From NCBI RefSeq assembly GCF_028858725.1, contig NC_084760.1:78560367-78624366 (forward strand): a DNA stretch of 64,000 nt, written 5' to 3'. The notes beneath the pieces were generated by a model, which was not told the origin of the DNA, did not search any database, and saw only the letters and a list, made by a program, of their open reading frames with translations. Within the stretch, counting starts at the first letter, position 1, and every line of letters begins with the position of its first letter. Source of the stretch: Colius striatus. Taxonomy: Eukaryota; Chordata; Aves; Coliiformes; Coliidae. Shown in pieces: positions 23,643-36,689 of the stretch. A program made the translations under genes and the position numbers.

Positions 23643-23975
23643 CTGGAAAGCGCTCAGTGTGCATGTGAGGAGGATTGATCCCCCGTGCACCCAGTGCTGT
23701 AATCGTAGAACTATAGAATCATTTTGGTTGGAATAGAACTTTAAGATCACCAAGTCCAACCACTCACCTCCCACTGCCAAGCCCACCACTACATCGTGTC
23801 CCTCAGCAACTTATCTGTGTGTCTCTCAAATATCTCCAGGGATGGCGACTCCACCACGTCCTTGAGTATCTTGTTTCAGTACTTAACCGTCCTCTTTTTT
23901 GGTAATAAAACAATGTCGGCTTTTTAAACTATCATTTGGTTTGGAGAGTTTCCTTGGTTATGATTTTTTTGGTAG
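23643..23975 (+). mobile_element. ERV LTR fragment interrupted by a CR1
   Basis: The left part (23643-23702: 'cagtgtgcatgtgaggagg', 'ccgtgcacccagtgctgtaa') and right part (23903-23975: 'aataaaacaatgtcggct', 'gagagtttccttggtta') are the same blocks found contiguously at 16646-16785. The DNA between them is an inverted CR1. The LTR was therefore present first and was split. Confidence 0.5.
23705..23900 (-). mobile_element. CR1 LINE 3' fragment inserted in an LTR
   Basis: It begins 'gtagaactatagaatcattt' and continues with 'gatcaccaagtccaaccac', 'gtgtccctcagcaactta' and 'tctccagggatggcgactc', the reverse complement of a CR1 3' end. The flanking LTR sequence resumes immediately afterwards. Confidence 0.9.
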
Positions 23976-26900
23976 TAGGCCCTTGCAGGGGCTGTGAGAA
24001 GGGGGCAAGAAACAGCTGGAGGGCAGAGGGAAGGATTGAGCACAGCACAAGCGTGTGAGCTCAGCATGAAGGTCTCTCACACCCCACACTGGCCTGAGGA
24101 CCTGTGCAAGAGTGCTGGTGGGGACATTTGCTGAGGTCCTTTCACACTCCTGTAGTGGCAGCTGCTGTGGCACTTCAGCAAGAATGGGGCAAGCAGCACT
24201 CTGTGGATGGTTAGGCACAAGTATTCACATGGTGAATGCTTTGCTGTGCTCAAGATACTTGTCTTGTGGCACAGTTTTATTTTAAGGCTCATCAGTATTC
24301 ACAACTCCCTGACTGAAGATACGCGGTTGGTGCCTGAAACTGGCTTGCATCAAGGCCCTGCATTTTAGGGCTGTTATCCCTGAATGACAGATCACAGGCA
24401 GGTCTAAGGGGGAGGGAAGCAAATCTGAGAAGCCCGACAGCAGGAAGATCCTGGTCCATCTGCCGTGTGCCCATCTCTCACCTCCTCAGCCTACTCTTTT
24501 TTCGTCTCATTCCCAGTGAGCACCCTCTGTTAGAGGAGGGGAAAGCCCTGAATCCTCACCACGGCAGCGACTGCACCCATAATGCTGTAGAATTTAGAGA
24601 GTAACCAAAGGGATAAAAACGTGCATCTCCTTTTTCCCGTTTCTCAAATCTCAGCATTTCAGTATTTGGCAGTAGCTTTTCAGCCCAAATGGTAGCTCGC
24701 TTTCACTGCTTCAAAATGCTGATGCACTCAGCAATGAGTGGATGACGAGTGCAGCCAGCCTATGCCCTGTAGGAGCACGCACAATGCTGGTGCCAGCTCT
24801 CATGACAGTCCTGCAAGTCCTGTGATAGCTGGCATTTTTGAGACACTGCACCGACTTTCATGCAAGATATATCTCCTGGTTTGTGAAGGAAATGTTACAA
24901 TCGTGGTCCAAAATTACCTGAAAGGCTCAGTAACGGAAATATGAATGCAAAAACACATAGATTAAAAAAGAAAAAAAAACCCCACCCCAGATGAGGGTTT
25001 TGAGGCTTCCTCTGTGAGTTTCAAAGATGTGGAGTTAGACATTGGCAGCAGTACAGTGCTTTTCTAGGTGTTGGCCTGATTCTGTCACTCAGCTCCCCAG
25101 AAGATAGTGACACACCGCCTGTGAGTCAAGCTGGTGTTTCACACAGTGGAGGCGTCAGAAGCCTTGCACAGCCCTTCACAAACACCATCCCCACGCTGAC
25201 CATGTTATTCCTGGGAGTACATCTTCAGGGCTTTTGGGATGTTGAAAAGCAGAAATGAGAGCAATACAGAACTAGACATATTTCCTCTTGCACCAATTTC
25301 CACGTGTGCATTCAGTTTGACTTCTGCATAGCAAAGGAGACGGCCAAACCAGATCCACAGACATAGCCCCTCTGGGTTGCCTCCACAATTGTGCTCAGTT
25401 TCTGAGCTGAGCCTTTAGCAAGCCATCAATGGTGTAGTCCTAGGCCCATCTCATGACTAATATAATGCAAATGTCATTTTCCAAGACTTTATGGTCCAGC
25501 TGTGTCTGCCCACAGTCACAGATTCCCAGAGACAATATTGCCCAATACTGCAGTCAGTTGTTGAACTGGATGCAATCAGGTGTTGAAGCATATGCTGAAA
25601 ACAAGATATAGTACCTGAAAAATGGCTGTGTTAACTCATCATCTACCCTAACATTTTTTTGCATTCATGTAGACATTAGCATGTGTTTCCAGTTGCATAT
25701 GGAGTGGCAATTGCTCCTCAAATGCCACTTTGTGGAAGTAAAACACCAATATCCCTTCCCTCTGTTCCCATCAGAGGTGAAGGGGGATGATGGGGAAAGG
25801 CACTGCTTCCTGGCCTTAGTGACTAGAGCATCATCCTATCTGCAAATGCCAGCTGCCCTCTGTCCCCTCAGCTGCCAGGGCTCAGATTCCTGCCAGACAG
25901 CGCCTGTGCTGCTGTTGTGCATTATCAGCTCTGATGTCTAGGCCTGGAGTCTGAAGACAGTGTAACAGTAATCAAACTTCATATCACAACAAATAAATAG
26001 GAGAGGAGCCAGGTCCCACAGTGCCTTTTGTGTGGGAGGGTCTTCTGCTGCTAATGGGAAGATTTGGGTGCTGTTCTGGAGACAGAGCTACGGCTGTAGG
26101 GTAACAGTGTCCTAGGCATGACAGATTAGAAACATGTTACTTTACCTGGCTTCTCCCAGCTAAGGTAAGATTTCTCCAAGAAATCATCTGATTTCTTTGT
26201 CCCTTTGAGGGCATTTGTGAGGACTTGCTGGGAGATGTGGGGATGAAAGCAGCACTGTGTCATCCTGGGAAAGGAAGAGAAGGGAAAATCCTTGCTTTAT
26301 CTCCTCACATCTTAGAGCTTGTAGCTGTGTGTGATTTCCAGAGCTGTGGCACCAGAAGCTCAGGCTTTGTCAGAGAGCTCCAAACCTCTGCTCTTTGCCA
26401 AATAGATCTTTCGTGGCACCGCAGGCTGCACTTGCCGTAGATCATTCAGGGAGAGAGACTGTATCCTGCCTGTATTCTGCAAGGACCTGCAGCAGTTAAA
26501 AGATCAAGGTGCCCATCCTTGTCTGAGCCTGGGGAGCTCTGTCTTTTGACCCCAACCTCTGTTCTTACCCTTTCCTTCTCTGCTACTGTCCCGGTTTCCT
26601 TTGGCCACAGACTCCAGCAAGAAGCAGAGCTCTGCTCGTCTCAAGAAAGATGCTGGATGTAGCCCCTCTCAATCTAGGCATCTTCCACTTCAAGCGAAGA
26701 GCTGAGAGAAGGGAGCCCAAATGGACCCTTGCCCAGCATCAGTGAGCAGATGGATTGTGACAGCCATGCAGCGCTGGCAGTGAAGCTGTGCTGGGTGCTG
26801 CTGGGACAGGGACTACGGCCAGGCATTGTCTAGTCCCCAAGCAGGGGAGGATAGCGTATGAGTTCAGAAAGGTGCTTTTCCTTCCTGCAGCCTGCTTTGC

Positions 26901-29900
26901 CCAGCCACCAGGATCCTCACAGCTGAGCAGTTCTTCTCTGGTGGGGTGTCACCAGTACCAGCTGTCTCCTCAGGGACTGCACAAACACACATCTGGTGAG
27001 GGTTTTGCCCACAGCAAGCAGCAGACTGCATTGGCAGCTGGAGGGAAAAGGAGTGGAAAGGGGGGGTGGGGGGAAACCTTCTCTGTGCACGTTTCTACTC
27101 AGTCAGCTCTGATAGTCATCTCCTGCAGCCCCCTTTGTCCTTTCTTCATGCTGTGATGGCCAGAAGTCACTGTGCATGTTCAGGATGTCATTTTATTCGA
27201 GTCCTTTGTGCCATGTGTGGGGCAGCTTCTCTAGCTGGTGCCTTCAGTGAGGCAACCCCCATCTGTCAGATGCAGTTCATCTCTCTAGGGGGAAGAACCG
27301 TGGGCGCAGCTGAAGGTCAGGTGTGAGAGGAGGCGGTTGGTGTTTGACGTCTGCCTGACACCAAAGGGATACATTAGGGCAGGAGCCAGCATGGTTCGTC
27401 CTTGGCACTGGTAGAGCCCTCTTGCATGGGTGTCTTCTGCCCTTCCAGCGAGGAACACAGAGATTTGCCAAAAATGGGGGGGATTCAGCAAATTGAATAT
27501 GCTGAGGAGCAGGGACAGGCTCCAAAGCCCTGTCTGTCTCCAGGCCCTCCTCTGACTAGCTCCCTGCAGCTCTTGCTGGAAAACACTGCTTAAAAGTAGC
27601 TGGCATCTCTTGGAGTCCTGGGGGACATAGCAAAAGAAAGGGCATCCTGGAAGGAGGAAGAAACTCCCTGCACAGGCAGCTCCACAGGACGGGGGAGCAG
27701 GATGCTCCCTATGCTGCCACTCCTCTCAGAGCTTTCCACTCTCCCTGGGTCCCAGCAGGAACTGCGCAGCTGCTGACAGCTATTAATAGACAGGGAGAGC
27801 GTGGGTTTTGGCTCCTACCGCTTCCTGGGATGATTGGTAATTACCCTTAATTAGACTGGATTTGGTTCCACCTCCTACCTTCCAGCCTCCTTGCCTGTGC
27901 TGGCAGGGAGAGACGGGCCCATCTGCTGCCTGTGCCATCTCAGTAGGGAGCAGGGCTTGGCGGTGGGAGCAGAGCCTCCTCTCCCCGGGACATCCCACAG
28001 GCCTTGCCTGTGGCTGGGGGCATGGGGGAGGAGGCAGAGCCTGACAGCTGCCCTTGTCCTGGCCTTGCCAGGGGGCTGAGAGAAATGATCCCACCAAAGC
28101 CTGAGGGCACAGGTGGGTTGGACACTCTCTCTTTGAGATTAAAGAAGCAAGAGGAATCAGAGGATCTGTCATTATGGTTGGCATCCCCAGCAGCATGCAT
28201 GGTGCTAAGGTCTGTGAAAAGGGGCATCTTTCCTCCTCTGCTGGTGCAAGCCAGTCTCAGGGTGCACCTGGACTTGTCCCCCATCTCCCGTGAGGCACAG
28301 CCCAGCTGCCATGCGGTTAGTCAGCACTCAACCTGCCCAAGGGGAATATGTTTTTTCCTTCTTGTGCTGCTCCACCTCTGGCCTGAACTCTGAAGCAGGA
28401 AGGTTTCTTTCATCCAGGTTACTCAGATGCAAAAAATAGTGCAAGAGCTTTTCATCATCCACTGAGGCTGTGCCTCTCAGGAATCACATCCCAGGACACC
28501 GGAGACAAAGGTGGATGGCTGTTAAATCTGTCCGGTCCATCCCAGACTCTGGCTCAGGGACAGGGTATCCTCAGCCCTGCTGTTTGCCCCAGGTCCTTGT
28601 TTTCTTTTTTTGTTCCCCAGATGATATGTTTTCTTGCCTGAATGATGAAAACCTTCCTGTGGCAGGATCTCTGCCCGGGGATCTACTGGGTCCCGTTTGT
28701 AAACACCTCTCTCCGTGTTGCTGGGGGCCTCTCTCCTCCCCTCACTCGAGATCCCGCCAACGTCAGGCCAGAAGACTCAGGTCCCTCTGCTGCATCCCAC
28801 TCAACTCTTTGCATTGCATCCAAGTGCCAGATGGCACACTAGGCTCAGGCAGGAGCTGTGCCAGGCTCCCCACCCTTTCTCTCCACCCTTCAATCTACAG
28901 AAACAAGCTGGAGAACCAGCACTGCCAGATTTCAGGCTGCCGTGTTTGCCACAGCTTTCCTGCTCTTCAGCCCCAGGCACAGTGGGATTGATGGGAGAGG
29001 CACTGGCAGAGCTCCAGACCAAGGGAAGAGAGAACCTGCTCTGAAGCTCTCCCCTGTGCCCAGCTGCCAGGCTATGCTAAAATTAACAAGCAATGCCCAG
29101 GACAGCCACTGCTTCCTCCATGCTCCTTCGCCCCACTTACTGTTCAGCCAGGGTTGCTCACTGCCACTGGGTAGTTCCCTGCCTGCAAAGCTCAGGTCTG
29201 AAGGTTCAGTGAGCTTTTCTAGGGCAGGACCCTCCCTCAGTGCCCCCTTATTGAAATGAGGAGGAGGCAAAGCAAAGGAATCATCCTGACAGAAAATGTG
29301 TCTCAGAGGCTGTGGGCAGCAGAAATGCCTTACTTGTTAGCCCTGCTGGGAGCATGGAGCAGTGCTTGTGCAGCAAAAGGGACCTGGGGAGGATTCATTC
29401 AGATATTCCTGGGCTTTCTGCTTCAGATGGCTGCATGAGCACAACGCCTGCTGCTTTTTGCTTCTGAAATGAGCAAACCTTCCTGTGCTGGAACGACACT
29501 TGCCGTGGCTTTTCTTGGTACCCGGGGATGGGCATCTCCATCCGCACTGCCTGAGCTCTGGGATCTCCACTGTCACTGAGACTGATTGTGTCACAGCAAT
29601 CCCCACAGCTGCACGTGTCCTGGAGCACGTGTCCTCTCAGCTCCTTGGAGGGAATGGGGAAGGCATCTTGCTTAGAGTCCCAGAGGAGGCATGCTTCGAA
29701 GCAGGGTTAGCTGAGTAGGTCAGGCTGTGAAGGAGGTGACCAATGCAATCACGCTTGTCACCAAACGCTTCTGATAGCCCTCCTCCTCTGCACCTCTGTT
29801 GCTGGGAAATGGGGTGCTGTCTGGTTCTTGCCAAGGGTGCTGGATGTGGCCAACTCCCCTGGGCCACACTGGCCATATCCCTCTCTGCCCTGCAGATGGG

Positions 29901-32325
29901 GCCACCGGCTGCAAGGCTCTCTGGTGTGGATGGCATCACCTCAGTGGACAAACCTGGCAGCCCAGCTGAGGTGCCACGTGGGAGAGGAGAGCTGTCTGCC
30001 TTTTTGCTTGGAGGAGGGAAAGCATCTAGTTAGGGACTTCTATTCCTGTCTGGGTTTATTGCAGCCTTCATGACATTTAGAGCAGGTGTGAAGATTTTCC
30101 TTTCCCAGGCTGGGAATGAGAGTTAGTAGGAGGCTGTTTTCCAGCACTCTCATGGAGATGCTCCCCTGGTTTTGCATGGTCTCTTTTTTTCCCTGGGGTG
30201 GTCCGTGTTTTGCATTTTAGCTTGTGACTCTGCGTCATTGCCTTCCCTGTCCCAGTTTCCACTGCTCCCTGTTGTGCTCTGTTTTGATAAACCCAAGGTG
30301 CTTGCACAGGGGTAAGTGCTCTAGAGGGATGTGGAGGGTGATCCAGTCCTACAGCACAGGTGATGCACAGGTAGATTCTGAAAAGCCCAGGGCAGGCAGT
30401 GCAGCATCTTTCCTTTGTGTGGCCACCAGAAAGCAGTTCAGCGGTCCAGGGGCTTTGTTGTATTTCAAATGAGGGCATCACTCTTTCTTGCCTTACTTAC
30501 CTGCGAGGCCACACTTGGCTGTGATACTCTTGCAGAGGAACACCTAATCCCCTTTACAGAGAACCTGTTCTTACCCTTGAAGGCACAGAGCCTGACCCCC
30601 AGAAGAGGGAGAGCAGTGGGCAGGGAGGTGAGCTCTTCCTGCACCGCTGGAACAGCGGGGCTGGGGAGGTGGCAGTGCCTGGGGAAGAAGGTGCCTTTTC
30701 CATCTCTCAGATCCTTCGTATCCCCCAGCAGCAGCTCTGCACACACTGTATCAGCAGTTGCAGGGTTTGGCATAAGGCAACTCGAAGCGGCAGAAGCGGT
30801 GGCCCCATCCAGTCCATTGCAGCAAGGACATTGTCAGGGCAATGGGACAGCCTGGGGGCTTGCTCACCAAGGGCTGCTGAGTTGACATTATCCTTTGGTG
30901 CCCTCTTCCCACCCAGCAGGGCCCAGCAGCGGCAGGGCTGGGGAGCTGCCAGCTGCCATCAGCTGTCCCTCAGAGCCGCACTTCGTGACAGATCCTGGCC
31001 TGCCACTGCTGTGTGCAGCTCCCGGGCACCCTCTGGCCTCACAGTGGGGTAAGGGGGCCATGGCAGGGTGCCAGCCACGTTCCTGTGCCCTGCCAGGGCT
31101 CCTCTGGTGGAGCAGAGGAGCCTGGGGAATCACGCTGCGTGCAGAGGGAGCTGGGAGCACGCTGCCCAGTGCAGCCATGTGCTGTGGCCCATCTGTCCAT
31201 CTCTGCCATGCTGGCAGCATTGGAGAGCAGCCCAGGGACGACATCTGGGCTTCCCTTTGCCTCACGGCACCCCACCAGGACTGCACTGGTGAGGGGCCCT
31301 GGGCTCAGCCCTGGCACACTGCAGGGTCTGCCTGCAGCTGCTGAGCAGAGCTGCCTGGAAACCACAGACTTGGAAGCCAGAGCTTTCTTGCCTGATGCCC
31401 ACAGGGTGCCTTTGAACATACCAGGAGTGACCTGGTGTGTTCCCGAGGACTTCTCAAGTGCCAGCAATGTGCCAGGCCTGCAGCTGGGTTCTGCCCTGCA
31501 ATGCTTTCTCCAGCCTAGTGGAAAGCCTTCCATCCTGGATTTCTAAGCCCAGCTGTACTCCTTTGTTGTCAGGCCTCCCGCCCCGTCTGCTGGCCCAACT
31601 CATCAGGATCAGCTCTGCTTTTTGGCTGTCTCTCCTTCTTCAGTCTCCCTGGCTGTGTGGCCAGGATGATGCTGCTCCTCTCCAGGGCTGGGGACCTCAG
31701 CCACAGAGCCCTTTCCGGCTCTTTTCTCATCAAGGAACTGCTGGTGTTGGAGCAACCCAGCCTTCTGATGTGGATGGGAGGGTCACTTCTCCTAGAGTCT
31801 GGCTCTGGCAGGGAGTGGTGTGCCGATAGAAGCAACACCCCATACATCCTCTCCTGTGCTGCTGCAGCAGGGCTGTGAGAGCCAGCAGCTTTTGAGGCAA
31901 CCAGAGCACTTCTTGGAGCTCTCCCGGCTCTCCAGTCCTCCAGTCTGTTCCAGGTGGGTGAGTCCTGCGTTTCTAACAAAGCAGGAGAGGAAAAGTAAAA
32001 GCTTAAGAGAGCAAAGCAGCCAGGCTGAGCCAGGCAACATCAGAGATGTCTCTGCCAACACCATAGCCGAGGCAAGCAGGCAGGCAGGCAGCTTCTTAAT
32101 TATTGATGGTGCTTATAAATAAATGCTGGGGCAGGGAGGAGAAGGTCACAGTGGAGCAGAGGAGTTGCTTCGGTGTGGGGGAGGGAACCTGAGAGCTCAC
32201 TTGTTTTAAAGGTCATTTAGTTTTGCATCTCTTTCCCCTTTTATCCACAAAACTCAGTGATATTTGAGTTGATGGATTATCTTCCTTGTGTGTCTTTTTC
32301 TTGCACCTGCCTAACCAGGCCAGAC

Positions 32326-32393
32326 GGGGGGGGGGGGGGGAGGAGGGAGGAAAGTAGGGGCAGCAAGGGAAGGAAAGGGGAGGGAGGGAACAC
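32326..32393 (+). repeat. G15 homopolymer followed by a polypurine tract
   Basis: Fifteen consecutive G at 32326-32340 run into GGAGGGAGG-type purine-rich DNA to about 32393. This is low-complexity sequence with G-quadruplex potential. The exact G count is an error-prone call in any assembly. Confidence 0.85.
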
Positions 32394-32994
32394 CGGCTGA
32401 AATGTGGGACAAATAGGCCAACGAGGAGACAACAAAATTAGTAGAGCAGCAAATCCCAACCCAAGTGTAAATAATTCCTCACCATGTGAAAAGAAGGTCT
32501 ACGTAGGCTCAGATTTATCTTCCTGTTCCCAGAGCTCAAGCCCAGGTGACCTCTGATGCAAAGCAAGAGAGAAGTGTGTGTAATGAGGCTGGGCAAGGAC
32601 AAGAAGGAGATGCAGAGATGTTTGGGGGAATAGTAACCCAGTGTCTGTGTAGCCTTAGGGACTTTCACAGCGGGCTCAGGGTAGAGCAACTCAGAAAGAC
32701 CAGACTATCTGATGGCAGCAGGTCTTAGAGATCCCACAGCTGGATGAAAACATGGGAAGGGTTTTGGATTAGAATCGCAGCAGGACTTTGAGGTTGACGA
32801 CCCCATGGGAGTCTTAAGTGATTGCAGATGGTAGGACTTCACAGCTCAAGTGAGAAGCTCTGCAGTGCCTGGCTCTCTGGATGATGGGTCTGGATGCAGA
32901 TCGGGTAATGACACAACAGCCTCGCTGGCATGACCTCTGTGCTCACATCCTGGGCCCCCACCAGCCACCCTCTGCTAGCCTAAGACCCAGAATG

Positions 32995-33018
32995 TCATCA
33001 ATCAATCAATCAATCAAA
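32995..33018 (+). repeat. (ATCA)n microsatellite
   Basis: A short tetranucleotide array of about five ATCA units at 'atcatcaatcaatcaatcaa'. It lies in intergenic DNA. Confidence 0.8.
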
Positions 33019-33805
33019 ATTCACGCCTTGATTCCCCTTCAGCGTGTTGTGCCCCAGCCAGGAGGGTGAGCTCAGTAGCAGGGTGCTCCTGTCAACAGCT
33101 GGGATGGTGGTGAGGAGGACAGAGAGGGAGTGGTGCCTTTCTCCCAGCCCCATGGGTTTTCCTGGAGCTTTCTGGAGGAGACAGGAGCTTGGGATGCAGC
33201 TGAGCAAATGGTGCCTCTCAGCCAGTTGTGATGCAGGCTGAGGAGCTGCTGCCAGGCACCGGCACTGCAGCCTGAGGTGCACAAGGCAGAGGCCAGCTGC
33301 CATGCTCCCTGCCACACGCTGCTCCGGCCTCCTCACGCTCTCAGCCTGCCACTGCAGATGGCCCTCTGCTACTCTGGAAAGATGGCTTGTCCCTGGTACT
33401 GCTCCCCACGAGCTGGGGCCCCAAGGCTGCAGGGTCATTCCACCATGGGGCTGCTCCTGCCCTGCCCACAGGTCCTAACATGCTGCCTGATGCCTGTGCT
33501 GAGCACCTCTAGAGCATAGCCACCCCCTCCTTTCCCAGGCAGCTGGGATGCAGAAGGTAAACAGCAGCACGAGGTGGCCCTGAGCTGCTCCCAAGGGATA
33601 GCACATCCTGCCTTGCCACGGCTGCTCTGGGTCTACAGTTCACCACTGCAGCCTGTTGTGTGCTGTGTAGCAGCTGCTTGTCAGGGCACTGCTCAGTATG
33701 GGGAGCGACAGTGGGATGGTGAGAGTCTACCCAGAAACCTACACATGTGGGTGACACATGCTCACATGTGATCTGACTAGCCTGCTGCATGCTATCTCTA
33801 AGCAA

Positions 33806-34240
33806 ATAGAACAACAGAATGCTTTGGAAAGAACCTTTAAAGGTCATCCAATCTGACCCTCTGCAATAAGCAGGGACACCTTCCACTAGATAAGGTTGCT
33901 TAAAGCCCCCATCCAACTTGACCTTGCATGTTAAATGGAAAAAAAAAAGAACATAAACGTAAGATCATAAATTTAAACATAAGAAAAAACTATTTCACTG
34001 TGAGGGTGACGCAGCCCTGGCACAGGCTGCCCAGGCAGGGTGTGGAGTCTCCTTCCTTGGAGGTCTTCAAGACCTGCCTGGACGTGTTCCTGTGCAACCT
34101 GATCCAGGCAGACCTGCTTCTGCAGGAGGGGTTGGACTAGATGATCTCTAAAGATCCCTTCCAACCCTACAATTCTGTGATTCTATGATTCCAGGGATGA
34201 GGCATCTATCATCCACCTCTCTGGACAATCTGTTCCAGTG
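33806..34240 (-). mobile_element. Older inverted CR1 split by a younger CR1
   Basis: 33806-33926 ('agaatgctttggaaagaacc', 'aataagcagggacaccttc') and 34191-34240 ('ccagggatgaggcatctatc', 'gttccagtgtttcc') are consecutive parts of one CR1 3' end in reverse orientation. A plus-strand CR1 separates them. Confidence 0.8.
33930..34190 (+). mobile_element. CR1 LINE 3' end nested in an older CR1
   Basis: It follows an A-rich start and carries 'aactatttcactgtgagggt', 'cctccttggaggtcttcaag'-type text and 'ttggactagatgatctctaa', ending in 'attctgtgattctatgatt'. The 5' truncation is strong (about 260 bases remain). Confidence 0.9.
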
Positions 34241-35885
34241 TTTCCAGGTGACATGAGGGATACCACATGTGAAATCATGCAAAGGGAGATCTGTGTAAGT
34301 GCAGGTGCAGATCCTTACAGCAGGTGCTTGTGGGACTTGCTGGTGTCTGAGGGTGTTGCTGCTTATGTAGAGATTCTGCTGCTCCTGCCTGCTGGTAGGC
34401 TGGTCCCCAGGTGTACACCTCCACCTAGAGACTGGGAGGCTCAGTGCCATGCTCACCTGTGAGCCAGGAGTGCACAGGCTGCTGACCCTGGGGCAAAGGA
34501 AGGTACCAGTGGCCAATGAGGAGACCCCAGCTGCTCCTTGTGGCCTGCTGGCCAACTCCTGAAGACACCCATGGCAAGGATGAGGTGTCCCAGCAGGGAA
34601 GGAGCTGTGCTCTAGTTCCTTGAACCAACCCGAGTGGTTCCTCCTCCCTGCAGAGCTTGAAGTGGACATACTGTGTTACAGAGTGTCTCTGGGAGCTGTT
34701 CAGCTCCAGCCATGAGACCAAAGTGACTCAGCACACGTTTGGCATCCTCTGCATGCCTAGGCTCTGCTAGCACAGCTACAACCCCAGCACCCTCCTGCAG
34801 GGAGTCCCATGGAAACTGGGGTGCAGCAGCTCAGGTCCCTCTGGCAGCCTGCCCCAGGGCTGGGGGTGGTGGTGCCTAGGGAGAGCTGAGCTTCTTGCAG
34901 GTGCTGCATGCCGGTCTCTCGCCCCACAGCTCAGACTAATGAGAGTGAAGCTCCTGGAGCAAAGTAGGTGAGAAGAGACTAGCAAGTACTTTCTGCTCCC
35001 CTTTCGCCAAAGTCAGGTAGATGCTTGGGACTGGGGCTGGCAAGGCCTTGCATTGCACATGCCCTTAAGGGACCTGGGGGTCCATCTGGACTTATGGAGC
35101 TGTTGCCAACCTGACAGCACCTGTTCCCAGCAAAAAAACCCACCATCTCTTAATCAGTTTCCCGCTTCCCGCTGTCCCTTCTGTGTGCGTCTGCTGGAGT
35201 TGCAGACGTGTGCCCAAGGTACTGCTCACACCTTTGATCCTTGATGATCGTAAGGGAATGTAGGCTGCTATCTTGGCCTGAGAACTGCATTTAAAACTCA
35301 TGTGTCACATCCACAGGCCCTCTCAGCATTGCTTGACTCAGTGCTGAAACACAGGATGTACCAGGCAGAAATGCAACAGTTACTGCAGCTGCAGCAGGGG
35401 ATGTGAATGTGTTGTCCTGTGGCAAGGAAAGAGGACAGAGGTATGTCTGTGCGCTGGGGGTTTGCCAGGAGAACAGCAGGCTCTCTCCTAGGATCACTGA
35501 TGGCCTGGTATGGTCATGGCTCAAACCCCAGCATTTCTACTGTAGCAAGCCACTTTACCAGCCGGAGGTAATGTAGGCACCACAGATGACTCCACAGAAC
35601 TACTCTTCGGTGGGATAAAATCCTTTTACTCCTTCAGTTATAGAGCAGGTTTAGTGTTACTGAGCTTACAAGATCTAGTGAGATCATGACTTAGCTATGC
35701 TGAGACCTCATTGATGACCCACTTAAATCCTTACAGGCTCAGAAAGAAGAAATGTTGAATTTGATGTCCATAAAGGCCAAGAGCAGCAAAGGAGGAGAAA
35801 GGAAACAGACTCTAGTCTGGAAGGTTCCCCCAAGGTTGCTCTGGCTGAGGCAGGAGAATCAGCACCAGTGGTGGCTGTGGTAGCA
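34241..35885. other. Gene-free intergenic stretch
   Basis: No coding exon, RNA gene or clear repeat recognised on either strand. Confidence 0.45.
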
Positions 35886-35887
35886 CT

Positions 35888-35950
35888 AGGATAATGGTTG
35901 GACTTCATGACCTTAAAGGTCTTTTCCAACCTAAATTATTCTATGATTCT
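35888..35950 (+). mobile_element. CR1 LINE tail fragment
   Basis: 'aatggttggacttcatgacc' followed by 'ttaaaggtcttttccaacc' and 'attattctatgattct' is the last ~60 bases of a CR1. Confidence 0.8.
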
Positions 35951-36289
35951 TTCACAACAGGCTGCAGCCCTGCCCCACGATCAGGTGTTTTTAAAGGTTT
36001 ATAGGAAGGTGGTGCAGGAGATGCAGCAGTCCTGGGCACAGGGGGTGCTGGGACTGCTAGAGATGCAGAGAAGGGGCTGTACTTCCAGCTGGAGGTACAG
36101 AAGTTGAGAAACATGGATACCAAAGCAGATGGTATAGGAATGGCTAGATCTCACATGATGCAGGTGGCTGCAGAGCAACACCACCCCCCTCAGGCTGAGC
36201 AGGCCTTTGGGCTGACCCCACAGGTAGCTGTGGGCATAGAGATGCTGAGGAGGACTTTGCAGGTGGTTGTATGCTCCCCAGTCAAAGAT

Positions 36290-36682
36290 GTGAGGAGTGT
36301 CAGAGGGAGCTGGGGGTGTTTAGCCTGGAAGAAGCTGAGAAGACACATGATCATTCTCTACACTACCTGAAAGAGGGTTGTATTGGTGTGGAGGTTGGTC
36401 TGTCCTCCCCAGTTATGAAAAATAGGACAGAAGGAAATGAAGTTGCACCAGAGGAGGTTTAGGTTGGAGACTGGGAAGAACTTTTTCACTGAGAGGGTTG
36501 TTAGACACTGGCACAGGCTGCCCAGGGAGGTGGTGGAGTCACCATCCCCGGAGATATTTAAAAGCCGTGTAGCTGAGGTGCTGAGGGACCTGTCTTAGTG
36601 CTGGGCTTGGCAGTGGGAGCTGAGTGGTTGGACTCTATGATCTTAAAGGTCTTTTCCAACCAAAAAGACTCTATGATTCTTT
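36290..36682 (+). mobile_element. CR1 LINE 3' end, different subfamily
   Basis: It contains 'gagggagctgggggtgttta', 'aactttttcactgagaggg', 'ctgcccagggaggtggtgg' and 'ttggactctatgatcttaaa', ending in 'ctctatgattctt'. The body matches the copy at 41450-42028 better than those at 9038 or 40036, so it belongs to another CR1 subfamily. Confidence 0.88.
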
Positions 36683-36689
36683 GTGCTGA

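Larger units (their letters stand above)
23976..33800. other. Long gene-free intergenic stretch
   Basis: Almost 10 kb without a recognisable exon or CR1. Frames from 27.8 to 31.9 kb look open because the DNA is GC-rich, but they overlap on both strands and match nothing I know. Minor features are poly(A)-rich DNA at 24965-24980, a homeobox-core cluster near 27780-27860, (GCAG)n near 32070-32092, a G15 run at 32326-32340 and an (ATCA)n microsatellite near 32995-33018. Confidence 0.5.

Noticed and set aside
30888-31546. Long overlapping frames on both strands at about 31 kb
   Set aside because: Open frames of similar length on both strands in GC-rich DNA, with no splice-site pattern or domain recognised.
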